This document shows positions 32,855-41,433 of a stretch of DNA of 64,000 nt, piece by piece. Location of the stretch: contig JAPKYZ010000092.1 in assembly GCA_026394055.1 (NCBI GenBank), positions 145,813 to 209,812 of the forward strand, read 5' to 3'. Source of the stretch: Acidobacteriota bacterium. Its GTDB lineage: Bacteria; Acidobacteriota; Terriglobia; Bryobacterales; Bryobacteraceae. The notes under the pieces were generated by a model. It saw only the letters and a program-made list of their open reading frames with translations. It was not told the origin of the DNA and did not search any database. Both the position numbers and the translations under genes were made by a program. Positions within the stretch are counted from its first letter, which is position 1; each line of letters begins with the position of its first letter.

Positions 32855-35413
32855 CTAGTAGCTGTAGAGAAAGTCGTTGGCGCCCAGCATTGCCTGCAGG
32901 AACAGGCGGAGGCCCTCTTTGGGTTCGGCAGCGGCGGCCATAGCGCGTTTGGCCACTGAAAGCTCACGATCACTGGGTGGGCGATTGTAGGCCGCTTCAA
33001 AGGCGCGGCGGACTGCCGTGTCGGCGTCACCCTTGCTTTGTTCCCACACTTGATCAGCAAATGCTTTCGTCGTGCGTTGCACCAGCGGACCGTTCATCAG
33101 CGCCAGCGACTGCGACGGCAAGGCGGAGCGGAAGCGCTGGGTCTGGTTATCGGCGGTCATCGTGGGCGCGTCAAAGGCGTGCAGGAAGGCCACCGGACGC
33201 GTCCGCATCTGCGCCACGTAGACGCTGCGGCGGTTGGGGTTGCCTTTGGTTTCATCTTCCAGCCACTGGCCATCAGCACCACGCTTGATCGGCTCCTGAC
33301 GGCCGAGGCGCTTGTCGCTGAGCAGGCCGCTCACGAGGAGCATGGAATCGCGGATCGCTTCGGCTTCGAGGCGCAGCGGTGGCTTGCGCCACAGCAGCTT
33401 GGCTGACGGATCAGCCGCCAGATACTCAGGCACCTCGGAAGAGGCTTGCCGGAAGGCCTGCGACATCACGATTTGCTTCGTCAGCCGCTTCAAGTCCCAG
33501 CCGCTTTCTTGAAACTCGACGGCCAACGTATCGAGCAGCTCTGGATGCGTGGGCTTGTCGCCCTGTACGCCAAAGTCATCAACGGACCGAACCAAGCCTT
33601 CGCCAAAATGGAACTGCCAGACGCGGTTCACAAATACGCGCGCCACCAGCGGATTCTCCGGGGCCACCATCCACTGGGCGAGCGTCAGGCGGCGGCCGGT
33701 GTGGTTCCAATCGGGGTGGGCCAGCGGGTCAGGAAACTCGAACGGCTTGGCTGGATTGTCGAGCACCGCCGGAATTCCGGGCTTCACTTCGGCACCTGGG
33801 GCCAGGTAGTTGCCGCGCTGCAGAATGTAGGTGGGCGAGGGCGTTTTCGAGACATCCCAGGCCGCTTCAATAAAGTTCGGCTCCACCGTGGATTGCTTCT
33901 TGCGGCGGGCAGCGCGCTTAGCGGAGATCTCATCACGCCACTTGGCCGCCTCCGGATACTGCTTTTCAAAATCTTGATCGGTGGGCCCATCCTTAGCCAC
34001 GGTGCGGTCCACTTCCAAATCCGGATCGGCTTCCACTTGGGCACGGATGGCGGCCCGGCGCTCCGCGGTCAGCTCACGCCCGGCACGCAGTTCGGTGCGG
34101 AAGCGTTGGTAGGTGGCCTCCAGTAGATCATCCAGGCGGCGCAGAGTTTTGGCGTCGTTGCTGGTGACGTCCGCAATCCAGGCCTCACGCTCCTGACCCG
34201 GCATGTCGAGCACCATGCGGCTGGGCCACGGGCCAAAGCTCAAGTTGGCGGCCAGCCAGTTTTCCGGATCCCAGACCGCTTGATAGGCGGCCGTCAGCTT
34301 GTAGTAGTCCTTTTGCAGGATGGGGTCGAACTTGTGGTCGTGGCAGCGGGCGCAGCCAATGGAGAGGCCCAGGACGGCGGAGAGGCTGGTTTCGGTGGCC
34401 TTCTGCAGCGCGTCGAAGTACTTGTCCACCTCGTAGATGGTCTGGTTGTCGGTGATGTCGGCAGTGGTGCGCAGGAAGCCGGTGGCGATCAACGGCTCAA
34501 TTTGTTCGGGCGTGGGCGTCGCTCCGTGCTTGTAGTTCACCAGTTGGTCACCGGCGATCTGTTCGAGCAAGAATCGGTTGACCGGCTTGTTTGAATTGAA
34601 CGCCTTGATCACGTAGTCGCGATACTTCCAGGAGGCTTCGCGTTCGGTGTCGCTGGCGTCACCGCGAGAATCGGAGTAGCCGGCGATGTCCAGCCAGTGG
34701 CGGCCCCAGTGTTCGCCATAAGCTTCGGAGGCCAGCAGACGGTCGACCAGCTTCTCGTAGGCATTGGGCGAACGGTCGTCCAGAAACGCCTTGGCTTGCG
34801 CGGGCGTGGGGGGCAGTCCGGTGAGGCCGAAGGAGAGGCGGCGCAGCAGCGTCACCCGGTCCGCTTCCGGTTGCAGTTGCCAGCCGCGTTCTTCCAGCTT
34901 GGCCAGGATGAAGTGGTCGATGGGCGTGTGGACTTGATCCGGATGCTTGACGGTGGGAGTGGCTGCCTTGCGGGGCCGCTGGAAGGACCACCACTGGCGG
35001 GCTTGCGGGGTGATGCGCGCCGCTTCACGAGCGGCCGTCACGGCGTCCAGTTCCGCTGCCGGGAAGCGGCCTTGCTCAATGTAGGTGCGGATCAGCTGCT
35101 TCTGCGCGTTGTTGAGGGCTCCGCCCAAGGGCATCTTGCCGGATTCGATCATCACCCACAGCAGGCTGCGGGAGGCCTTCCCGGGAGCAATCACCGGACC
35201 GCTGGCGCCACCGGCCATCAGGCCCGCAAACGTGGTCAGGTCGAGCCCGCCCATCTTCTGCTGCGGGCTGTGGCACTTGGTGCAGCTCTTTTCGAGCACC
35301 GGCAACACTTCATCCTTGAACAGGGGCGCCCGTTGCGCAGCCAAGGGGAAGCAGCACGCCGCCAGCCCGATTCCAACGCGCAACCATCGCTGAGGCGTCA
35401 CAGAGTACTCCAT
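32855..35413 (-). CDS. Exported PSD1/DUF1549/DUF1553 protein with Planctomycete-type cytochrome c domain
   Basis: An 852-residue secreted protein with a signal peptide ending near residue 26. A Planctomycete-type cytochrome c domain follows, with heme motif CTKCH at residues 44-48. DUF1549 lies after about residue 150 (LFGLTGLPPTPAQ-like, YEKLVDRLLASEAYGEHWGRHWLD), with a second Cys motif, CARCHDHKFDP, near residue 355. DUF1553 (FVNRVWQFHFGEGLVRSVDDFG, MALMNGPLVQRTT-like) fills the C terminus. Its electron partner is unknown. It is followed by the DUF1501 gene and an isomerase gene; the three form an operon seen in planctomycetes and Solibacter. The reaction is not known from sequence. Confidence 0.9.
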   Translation of the reverse strand: MEYSVTPQRWLRVGIGLAACCFPLAAQRAPLFKDEVLPVLEKSCTKCHSPQQKMGGLDLTTFAGLMAGGASGPVIAPGKASRSLLWVMIESGKMPLGGALNNAQKQLIRTYIEQGRFPAAELDAVTAAREAARITPQARQWWSFQRPRKAATPTVKHPDQVHTPIDHFILAKLEERGWQLQPEADRVTLLRRLSFGLTGLPPTPAQAKAFLDDRSPNAYEKLVDRLLASEAYGEHWGRHWLDIAGYSDSRGDASDTEREASWKYRDYVIKAFNSNKPVNRFLLEQIAGDQLVNYKHGATPTPEQIEPLIATGFLRTTADITDNQTIYEVDKYFDALQKATETSLSAVLGLSIGCARCHDHKFDPILQKDYYKLTAAYQAVWDPENWLAANLSFGPWPSRMVLDMPGQEREAWIADVTSNDAKTLRRLDDLLEATYQRFRTELRAGRELTAERRAAIRAQVEADPDLEVDRTVAKDGPTDQDFEKQYPEAAKWRDEISAKRAARRKKQSTVEPNFIEAAWDVSKTPSPTYILQRGNYLAPGAEVKPGIPAVLDNPAKPFEFPDPLAHPDWNHTGRRLTLAQWMVAPENPLVARVFVNRVWQFHFGEGLVRSVDDFGVQGDKPTHPELLDTLAVEFQESGWDLKRLTKQIVMSQAFRQASSEVPEYLAADPSAKLLWRKPPLRLEAEAIRDSMLLVSGLLSDKRLGRQEPIKRGADGQWLEDETKGNPNRRSVYVAQMRTRPVAFLHAFDAPTMTADNQTQRFRSALPSQSLALMNGPLVQRTTKAFADQVWEQSKGDADTAVRRAFEAAYNRPPSDRELSVAKRAMAAAAEPKEGLRLFLQAMLGANDFLYSY

Positions 35414-35494
35414 CGTTCCCCATCGGCAGATTTAACTGTTCCGACATTTCATATCATACGGAGCGCTGGGCGACAACCAAGGGAGCTTCTTCAA

Positions 35495-36403
35495 ATGAAA
35501 CGAATTCTGCTGGCCGCGCTGCTTGCGGCCTTCCCCATGACGGCACAGGTCCGCAAACTGCACACCCGCGACCTTACCCGCTTAAGCCAGGTGCAGGTGG
35601 CGGAGCAACTGAAGACGAGCGATATCATCTTCATCCCCGTGGGTGCTGTCGAGACCAACGGCATCCAGCCGAGCGGGCGCGACTATGTGTGGCCGCTGGC
35701 GTATGCGATGGCGATGGCGGAGGAGACGGGCGGGCTCTATACGCAGGGGCTGATCTGGTCCTACCCGGGGACTACGGTGATCGCTCCGTCGACGATCTAC
35801 ACCACACCGCGCGCGGGCACGGCGTTCTTGAAAGACCTGGCGCAGTCGCTGCTGCGGCAAGGCTTCCGGCGGCAGGTGTATCTCTCTTCCAGCCACGGTC
35901 CGGCGCCGCTGACGGTGGGCACGCTGGTGCGCGAGTTCTTTGAGGAGACCAAGGTGCCGATCCTCTACATCAACATGGACACCTACCTGCCGCGGCTGCA
36001 GTTGAAGCCGGAGGAGCGGTCGCGGCTGCTCTATGGAGCGCACGCGATCACGGCGCGGCTCGATGATCTGCCGCTGCAGGGCGACTATGGCGCGGCGGAG
36101 TCGGGTCCGGCGGCGCCGGTGCCGGAGAATGTGGGGCTGGCGACGCTGGGCAAGTTGGGCTTTTCCGGCAGCCTCAGCCTGGGCTCCTGGGTGGGCGACG
36201 TGATGGCCCATGGCGGCACGGAAGTCCTTCCCGCTTCTGCGGCGGAGCGGGCGGTTTGGGGCGCGGCGGGCGCGGTTCAGCTTCGGGCGATTGTCAAACG
36301 AATGCAACTGAAAGAGGCCATGGCGGCGCTCCGGCAGCATGACCGGTATACGCAAGAGGTGCTGGTGCCGAAGTTCGGGCCGATGCTGCCGAGGAATCGT
36401 TAA
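35495..36403 (+). CDS. Exported creatininase-superfamily protein
   Basis: A 302-residue protein. The ATG at 35495 follows GGGAG with about ten bases spacing and opens a signal peptide (MKRILLAALLAAFPMTAQ). The mature region has FIPVGAVETNG-IQPSGRDYVWP, the counterpart of the creatininase metal site (E-x-H-G, D), in which the His is replaced by Asn. SSSHGPAPLTVG holds a second conserved His. Creatininase-type enzymes hydrolyse cyclic amides, or C-N bonds in pterin and mycofactocin pathways. The altered ligand makes catalysis uncertain. Divergent from the DUF1553 gene. Confidence 0.78.
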   Translation: MKRILLAALLAAFPMTAQVRKLHTRDLTRLSQVQVAEQLKTSDIIFIPVGAVETNGIQPSGRDYVWPLAYAMAMAEETGGLYTQGLIWSYPGTTVIAPSTIYTTPRAGTAFLKDLAQSLLRQGFRRQVYLSSSHGPAPLTVGTLVREFFEETKVPILYINMDTYLPRLQLKPEERSRLLYGAHAITARLDDLPLQGDYGAAESGPAAPVPENVGLATLGKLGFSGSLSLGSWVGDVMAHGGTEVLPASAAERAVWGAAGAVQLRAIVKRMQLKEAMAALRQHDRYTQEVLVPKFGPMLPRNR

Positions 36404-36489
36404 CAATCTTCGCCGGGACCCTGAAAAACTGCCCTTGAACCCTGGACAAAGTATTAAGTTGTTCAGTATCCTCTTAAACAATCTTAACA

Positions 36490-38133
36490 GTGCCCCGGTG
36501 GCCTGTTTCCTGTAACGAGGATTTCAACAACTTGCTTGGCCGAATTTTGCCCCTCCGCCGCGGCGTAGCTGGGACCACGTGTGCCCTGGCGCTGCTATTG
36601 CTGCTGATCTACTGCGCCGCTCCCACCCGAAACCACTATTGGGACGGGATTGGATTTGCGTTGAACATTGAGGGCGTCCCCCAGGATGAGGTGGGGCATC
36701 AGCCACATGCTCCCCAGGCGGGCGAGGTGTACTACAACCCGAATCACCTGCTCTATAACGCGATTGGGCGCGGGCTCTATCTATCTGTAAAGCCCCTGTT
36801 CCCGAATGTCCGGGCGTTGGACGTGCTGGTGGGCTGGAGCATTGCCGCCAGTGTGGCGGCGGCCGCGATGCTGTTCCACCTACTGTTGCGTTCGACCGGG
36901 CAGCTGGCGCTGAGCCTGTGGTTGACCTTGCTGTTTGCCTTCTCCGCCACGTGGTGGAAGTTTTCGACCGACGCGAATGCCTACGTACCGGGAACAGCCG
37001 TGCTGATCTTGTGCGCCCTACTGGCGGCCCGGCGGAGCCAGCAGCCGGTGCTGGTGATCGGCGTGACGCATGCCCTGGCGATGCTGCTGCACCAGATCGC
37101 CATCTGCTTCTATCCCGCGATGCTGGTGGCCATCTGGCGGCACCCGGGTTGGCCGGATCGGGCGGCGCGCTGGCGAGCGATGATCAGCTATTCGCTATCG
37201 GCGGGGGTTTCCGTGGCGGCCGCCTATCTCACGGTTTGGCGGGGGACGCTGGGCCGCCCGCTGGACGTGAAGGCTTTTCTGGCTTGGGTGACCTTTAACG
37301 GCATCGATGTGCTGACCCGCAAGACACTGGCGGGTCGCGTGGGCGACATGTGGCTGGCGAACTTCCGCGTGTTTTTCGGGGGCAAGGCGTCGCTAGCGCT
37401 CAGCTTTCTCGAATGGCCGCAGCTGATTCCGGTAGCACTGGTGGTGGCGGTTGGCGCACTCCTGATTGGCCGGGCGCTGTGGCGGCACTGGACGCTGTGG
37501 CGACAAGGGGTCGAGCGGCGTTGGCCCCAGTGGAAACTGCGTGGTGAGCAGGCCTTCGCGCTGGCTTGGCTGGCCGGCTTTTTGGCGTTTCTTTCGGTGT
37601 GGCTCACCGAGTATCAATACTACCGGCTGTTCTGCCTACCGGCTTTCATCCTTTGGCTGGGCGCAGTGTTGAAGGACACGAAGTTGCGCGGTCACCGTTG
37701 GTCCCACCCATTGCCGGCGTTCGTCGTGATGATGGCCAGCCTCAATTTCGCAATGTATATCGGCCCGTACTCCCGCGTCGAGGCCTCACCACCGCTCCAC
37801 GTCGCGCTGGAGGCCCGCAGCGTAATCGCGGAAGATGCGGTGATCTACTTCACCGAGTTCCATTGTGACAACTGGTGGATGAAGTACTTCAACATGGGAA
37901 CCAGTTGGCGTCAAGCACCGGTGGACCGGCATGAAGAATTGGCGGCCGAGGTGGATGCCCTGCTCCGTAGCGGACGCCGGGTATACTTTGACACCACGCT
38001 CTACGGTCAACTGTCGGGGGCGAACCGCACCAAGCATCGCCTCAGTGAGACTTTCACGTTCGACCATGCTCTGGGCTTCGCCAATCGCAAGCACCACATC
38101 CAGTTTGTGGAACTGAAGGCGCGTCAAATCTAG
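36490..38133 (+). CDS. Polytopic membrane protein, possible GT-C-type glycosyltransferase
   Basis: A 547-residue protein with about ten predicted membrane helices: LALLLLLIYCAAP near the start, AASVAAAAMLFHLLL, LALSLWLTLLFAFSA, LIPVALVVAVGALLI, ALAWLAGFLAFLSVW and others. The first outside loop, RNHYWDGIGFALNIEGVP, has an acidic residue after a helix, as in GT-C dolichol/polyprenyl-dependent transferases. The C-terminal 130 residues form a soluble domain (VIYFTEFHCDNWWMKYFN). I do not recognise the family firmly; it could be an uncharacterised DUF2723-like protein. The start is GTG at 36490; TTG codons downstream are alternatives. Confidence 0.62.
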   Translation: MPRWPVSCNEDFNNLLGRILPLRRGVAGTTCALALLLLLIYCAAPTRNHYWDGIGFALNIEGVPQDEVGHQPHAPQAGEVYYNPNHLLYNAIGRGLYLSVKPLFPNVRALDVLVGWSIAASVAAAAMLFHLLLRSTGQLALSLWLTLLFAFSATWWKFSTDANAYVPGTAVLILCALLAARRSQQPVLVIGVTHALAMLLHQIAICFYPAMLVAIWRHPGWPDRAARWRAMISYSLSAGVSVAAAYLTVWRGTLGRPLDVKAFLAWVTFNGIDVLTRKTLAGRVGDMWLANFRVFFGGKASLALSFLEWPQLIPVALVVAVGALLIGRALWRHWTLWRQGVERRWPQWKLRGEQAFALAWLAGFLAFLSVWLTEYQYYRLFCLPAFILWLGAVLKDTKLRGHRWSHPLPAFVVMMASLNFAMYIGPYSRVEASPPLHVALEARSVIAEDAVIYFTEFHCDNWWMKYFNMGTSWRQAPVDRHEELAAEVDALLRSGRRVYFDTTLYGQLSGANRTKHRLSETFTFDHALGFANRKHHIQFVELKARQI

Positions 38134-38148
38134 CTGCGCCGGATGCCT

Positions 38149-38287
38149 CGGACCAAGCCCCGGCCGGCAGGGGGCCTCTCCCATCGCAAACGGATACTGG
38201 CCTAGGGCACCAAACGACGTTGGCGCGGCGCGAGGTTGCGGTGCGCTGTGAGAGCAGACCGCTCCTGCTGGTCGCGGCTCGGTTCCG
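38149..38287. repeat. Imperfect inverted-repeat element between convergent genes
   Basis: The right arm (38250-38287) has a 26-base segment, 38258-38283, identical to 56050-56075. The left arm (38149-38180) matches its inverse only partly, through GCCCCGGCCGGCAGGGGGC. The pair lies between the convergent membrane protein and RND genes and abuts the RND stop at 38299. It may fold to end transcription in both directions. Confidence 0.65.
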
Positions 38288-38298
38288 AACGGCTTCGC

Positions 38299-41200
38299 TT
38301 AGTCGCCTGCCACTGGTTGCGGCGTCTGCGACGGTGCCGCCTTGCCGCTCTTGCGCTGCCACCAGTTCTGGATCTGCGACAGGTACGTGTAGTAGCAGGG
38401 CGTCAGGTAGAGCGTCACCAGCTGGCTGAACAGCAGTCCGCCTACCACCACCAGACCCAACGGCTGCCGGGCTTCGCCACCCGCGCCGTAGCCCACCGCG
38501 ATCGGCACCGCGCCCAGCAACGCGGCCATGGTGGTCATCATGATGGGGCGGAAGCGGACCAGGCAGCCCTGGTAGATCGCCTGGTGCGGCGTCAAGCCTT
38601 CGGCTTCGGCCTGGAGCGCGAAGTCGATCTGCATGATGGCGTTCTTCTTGACGATGCCGATTAGCATGATCAAGCCGACGAAGGCGTAGATGCTCAAGTC
38701 CATCTTGAAGATCCAGAGCGTCACGAGTGCGCCGAAGCCCGCCGACGGCAGACCGGAGAGAATCGTGATGGGGTGGATGAAGCTCTCATACAAGATGCCG
38801 AGCACAATGTAGACCACCGCGATGGCGATGACGAGCAGCAGCCAGAGGTTTGAAAGCGAGCCGTGGAAGGCTCGAGCCGCGCCCTGGAATGTCGCGCTGA
38901 CATCGGAGGGGACGGATGCGTCCGCCGCCGCTTGCGCATGGTCCAGCGCCTCGCCCAGCGAATAGCCGGGCACGATGTTGAACGCCACGGTGACGGCCGG
39001 GAGCTGGCCATAGTGGCTGATCGAGAGCGGTCCCGTATCGAGGCTGACCTTGGCCAGGGCATCGAGCGGAATCAAGGAGCCGCCCGTGCCTTTGAAGTAG
39101 AGCATCGACAGGAACTTGGGGTCTTCCTGATACTGCGGCAACAGCTCCAGCAGCACTTTGTACTGGTTGATCGGCGAGTAGATGGTCGAGGCCCAGCGCG
39201 GGCCGTAGGCGTCAAACAGCGCGTTCTCGATCTGGTTGACGTTCAGCTGCATGGCGGCCACGCGGTCGCGATCGACCTTTACCTGGACCTGCGGGCTTTT
39301 GATCTGCAGGTCGCTGGCGATGTCGGTGAGCGAGGGATGTTCGCCTAGCTCCCGGCGCAGCTTCACGGCCGCTTCATACAAGGCCACCTTGTCGGGCGAA
39401 TAGAGCGTGTACTGATATTGGCTCTTCGACACCAGTCCGCCGATGCGGACCACGGGCGGATTCTGGGGGTAGATCTTCATGCCCGGGAAATTGCTCAACT
39501 GCGGGCGGAGGCGGGCGATCACGCCGTCCACCAGATCAGCCCGCTGATCCCGCGGCTTCAAGTGGACGACGAGCTGGCCGACGTTGGTACCGCCCAGCGT
39601 GGTGGCGGTGGCGCCGCCGATGCTTGAGACGAGCGAATCGACTGCCGGGTCCTGACGGACGACGTCGGCGATCTGCTCCTGGTAGGTAACCATCTGGCGG
39701 AACGAAGTGCCTTCGGCGGCTTCGGTATTGATCACCATCTGGTCCGTATCCTGATCGGGGGTGAAGCCCTTGGGCACGATCATGAACAGGTAAGCCGTGC
39801 CGGCCAGAATGGCAAACGAGAAGACCATGGTGGCCGCGCGATACCGCAGCACCCACTGGAGCGAATGGTCATAGGCGGCGAGCAGATTATCAAAGAAGCG
39901 CTCGGTCGCAAGGAAGAACTTCGAGTGCTTCTCTTTGTCGTGCGAGGACTTGAGGAACCGGCTGCAGAGCATCGGCGTCAAGGTGACCGAGACGACGCCC
40001 GAGATCAAAATCGAGACGCAGATGGTGACGGCGAATTCGTTGAACAACCGCCCCAGCACACCACCCATGAACAAGACCGGGATGAACACCGCGGCGAGTG
40101 AGATGGTCATTGAGACGATGGTGAACCCGATCTCCTTGGCTCCTTCGAGCGCGGCCTGCATCGGCGGCTTGCCCATTTCAAGGTGGCGCACAATGTTTTC
40201 AAGCATGACGATGGCGTCGTCGACGACGAAGCCGATGGCCAAGATCAAGGCCATCATCGACAAGTTGTCCAGCGCGTAGTTGCACAGGTACATCACGGCA
40301 AAGGTGCCGATGATGGAAAACGGCAGCGCCAGCGACGGGATCAGCGTGGCGGAGAAGTTGCGGAGGAAGAAGAAAATGACGGCGACGATGAGGACCAGCG
40401 TCAAGACCATCGTGAACTTGATGTCGTGGAAGGATTCGCGGATGGTGTCGGAGCGGTCGTAGAAGACCTGCATGTCCACCGACGGCGGCAGGTCGGTCTT
40501 GAAGACCGGCAGCAGCTTCTTGACGCCCTCCGCGACGGCCATCGTATTGGTGCCCGGCTGGCGCTGGATGCCCAGGACGATGGCGCGCTTGCAACCCTGG
40601 TCCTTGCAGAACCAGCTGGCCGTGCGCTCATCTTCGACGCTATCGACCACGCGGCCGATCTCTTCCATGCGCACGGGGGAGCCCTTGCGGTAGGCCACAA
40701 TGATCGACCGGTAGGCGGCGGCATTCATCAACTGGCCGCTGGCTTGCAGCGTGAAGGCGCGGTTGGGTCCGTTGATGGTGCCGGTGGGGAGATTGACGTT
40801 CCAGTTGCGGAGCGACTGCTCCACCTCGTTGATGCCGACCTGACGCGAGGCCATCGCGTAGGGGTCCATTTGCGCGTGCACGGCATAGCGCTGGGCGCCG
40901 AGGATCTGCACCTGGGCGACACCGGAGACTTGCGAAATGCGCTGCGCGACGCGCGTTTCGGCGTACTCATTCAAGGTGTAGAGCGGCAGCGTGGTGGAGC
41001 TCAGCGCCAGATAAAGAATCGGTTGATCGGCCGGGTTTACTTTGGCAAACGTCGGCGGGGTAGGCATGCCGGGAGGCAACAGGCGGGAGGCCTGCGTGAC
41101 GGCCGCTTGCACGTCGACGGCGGCGCCATCGAGATTGCGGCTTAGATCGAACTCGAGCGTCACCTGCGTGGAGCCCAGCGTGTTCACCGAAGTCATCGAC

Positions 41201-41433
41201 GCCAAGCCGGCGATGGCGGCGAAGTTGTTTTCAAGCGGCGTGGCGACGGCGGAGGCCATCGTCTCCGGGCTGGCTCCGGGCAGCTGCGCGGTCACCAGCA
41301 GGGTGGGCAGATCGACGTTCGGCAGATCGCTCACCGGCAGTTGCTGGTAGGCGATCGACCCAAACAGGGCGATGGCCAGCATCAACAGCGTGGTGGCGAT
41401 GGGCCGCTCAATAAAGGCTTTGGAGACGTTCAT
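38299..41433 (-). CDS. RND efflux permease, MdtC/MdtB-like, second subunit
   Basis: A 1044-residue resistance-nodulation-division permease with 12 helices, two large periplasmic loops and the proton-relay acidic pair in helix 4 (AIGFVVDDAIVMLENIV). Early hallmarks are ERPIATTLLMLAIALFG, SDLPNVDLPTLLV and GASPETMASAVATPLE. The HAE1 family exports drugs, bile salts or other amphiphiles by proton exchange. It overlaps the upstream permease by four bases and probably pairs with it as MdtB and MdtC do. The repeat at 38149-38287 follows the stop. No TolC-type outer-membrane gene is in the operon. Confidence 0.93.
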   Translation of the reverse strand: MNVSKAFIERPIATTLLMLAIALFGSIAYQQLPVSDLPNVDLPTLLVTAQLPGASPETMASAVATPLENNFAAIAGLASMTSVNTLGSTQVTLEFDLSRNLDGAAVDVQAAVTQASRLLPPGMPTPPTFAKVNPADQPILYLALSSTTLPLYTLNEYAETRVAQRISQVSGVAQVQILGAQRYAVHAQMDPYAMASRQVGINEVEQSLRNWNVNLPTGTINGPNRAFTLQASGQLMNAAAYRSIIVAYRKGSPVRMEEIGRVVDSVEDERTASWFCKDQGCKRAIVLGIQRQPGTNTMAVAEGVKKLLPVFKTDLPPSVDMQVFYDRSDTIRESFHDIKFTMVLTLVLIVAVIFFFLRNFSATLIPSLALPFSIIGTFAVMYLCNYALDNLSMMALILAIGFVVDDAIVMLENIVRHLEMGKPPMQAALEGAKEIGFTIVSMTISLAAVFIPVLFMGGVLGRLFNEFAVTICVSILISGVVSVTLTPMLCSRFLKSSHDKEKHSKFFLATERFFDNLLAAYDHSLQWVLRYRAATMVFSFAILAGTAYLFMIVPKGFTPDQDTDQMVINTEAAEGTSFRQMVTYQEQIADVVRQDPAVDSLVSSIGGATATTLGGTNVGQLVVHLKPRDQRADLVDGVIARLRPQLSNFPGMKIYPQNPPVVRIGGLVSKSQYQYTLYSPDKVALYEAAVKLRRELGEHPSLTDIASDLQIKSPQVQVKVDRDRVAAMQLNVNQIENALFDAYGPRWASTIYSPINQYKVLLELLPQYQEDPKFLSMLYFKGTGGSLIPLDALAKVSLDTGPLSISHYGQLPAVTVAFNIVPGYSLGEALDHAQAAADASVPSDVSATFQGAARAFHGSLSNLWLLLVIAIAVVYIVLGILYESFIHPITILSGLPSAGFGALVTLWIFKMDLSIYAFVGLIMLIGIVKKNAIMQIDFALQAEAEGLTPHQAIYQGCLVRFRPIMMTTMAALLGAVPIAVGYGAGGEARQPLGLVVVGGLLFSQLVTLYLTPCYYTYLSQIQNWWQRKSGKAAPSQTPQPVAGD

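Noticed and set aside
40183..41145. A 320-codon open frame opposite the RND permease
   Set aside because: His/Asp/Gly-rich, with no recognisable domain, and antisense to a clearly real permease.
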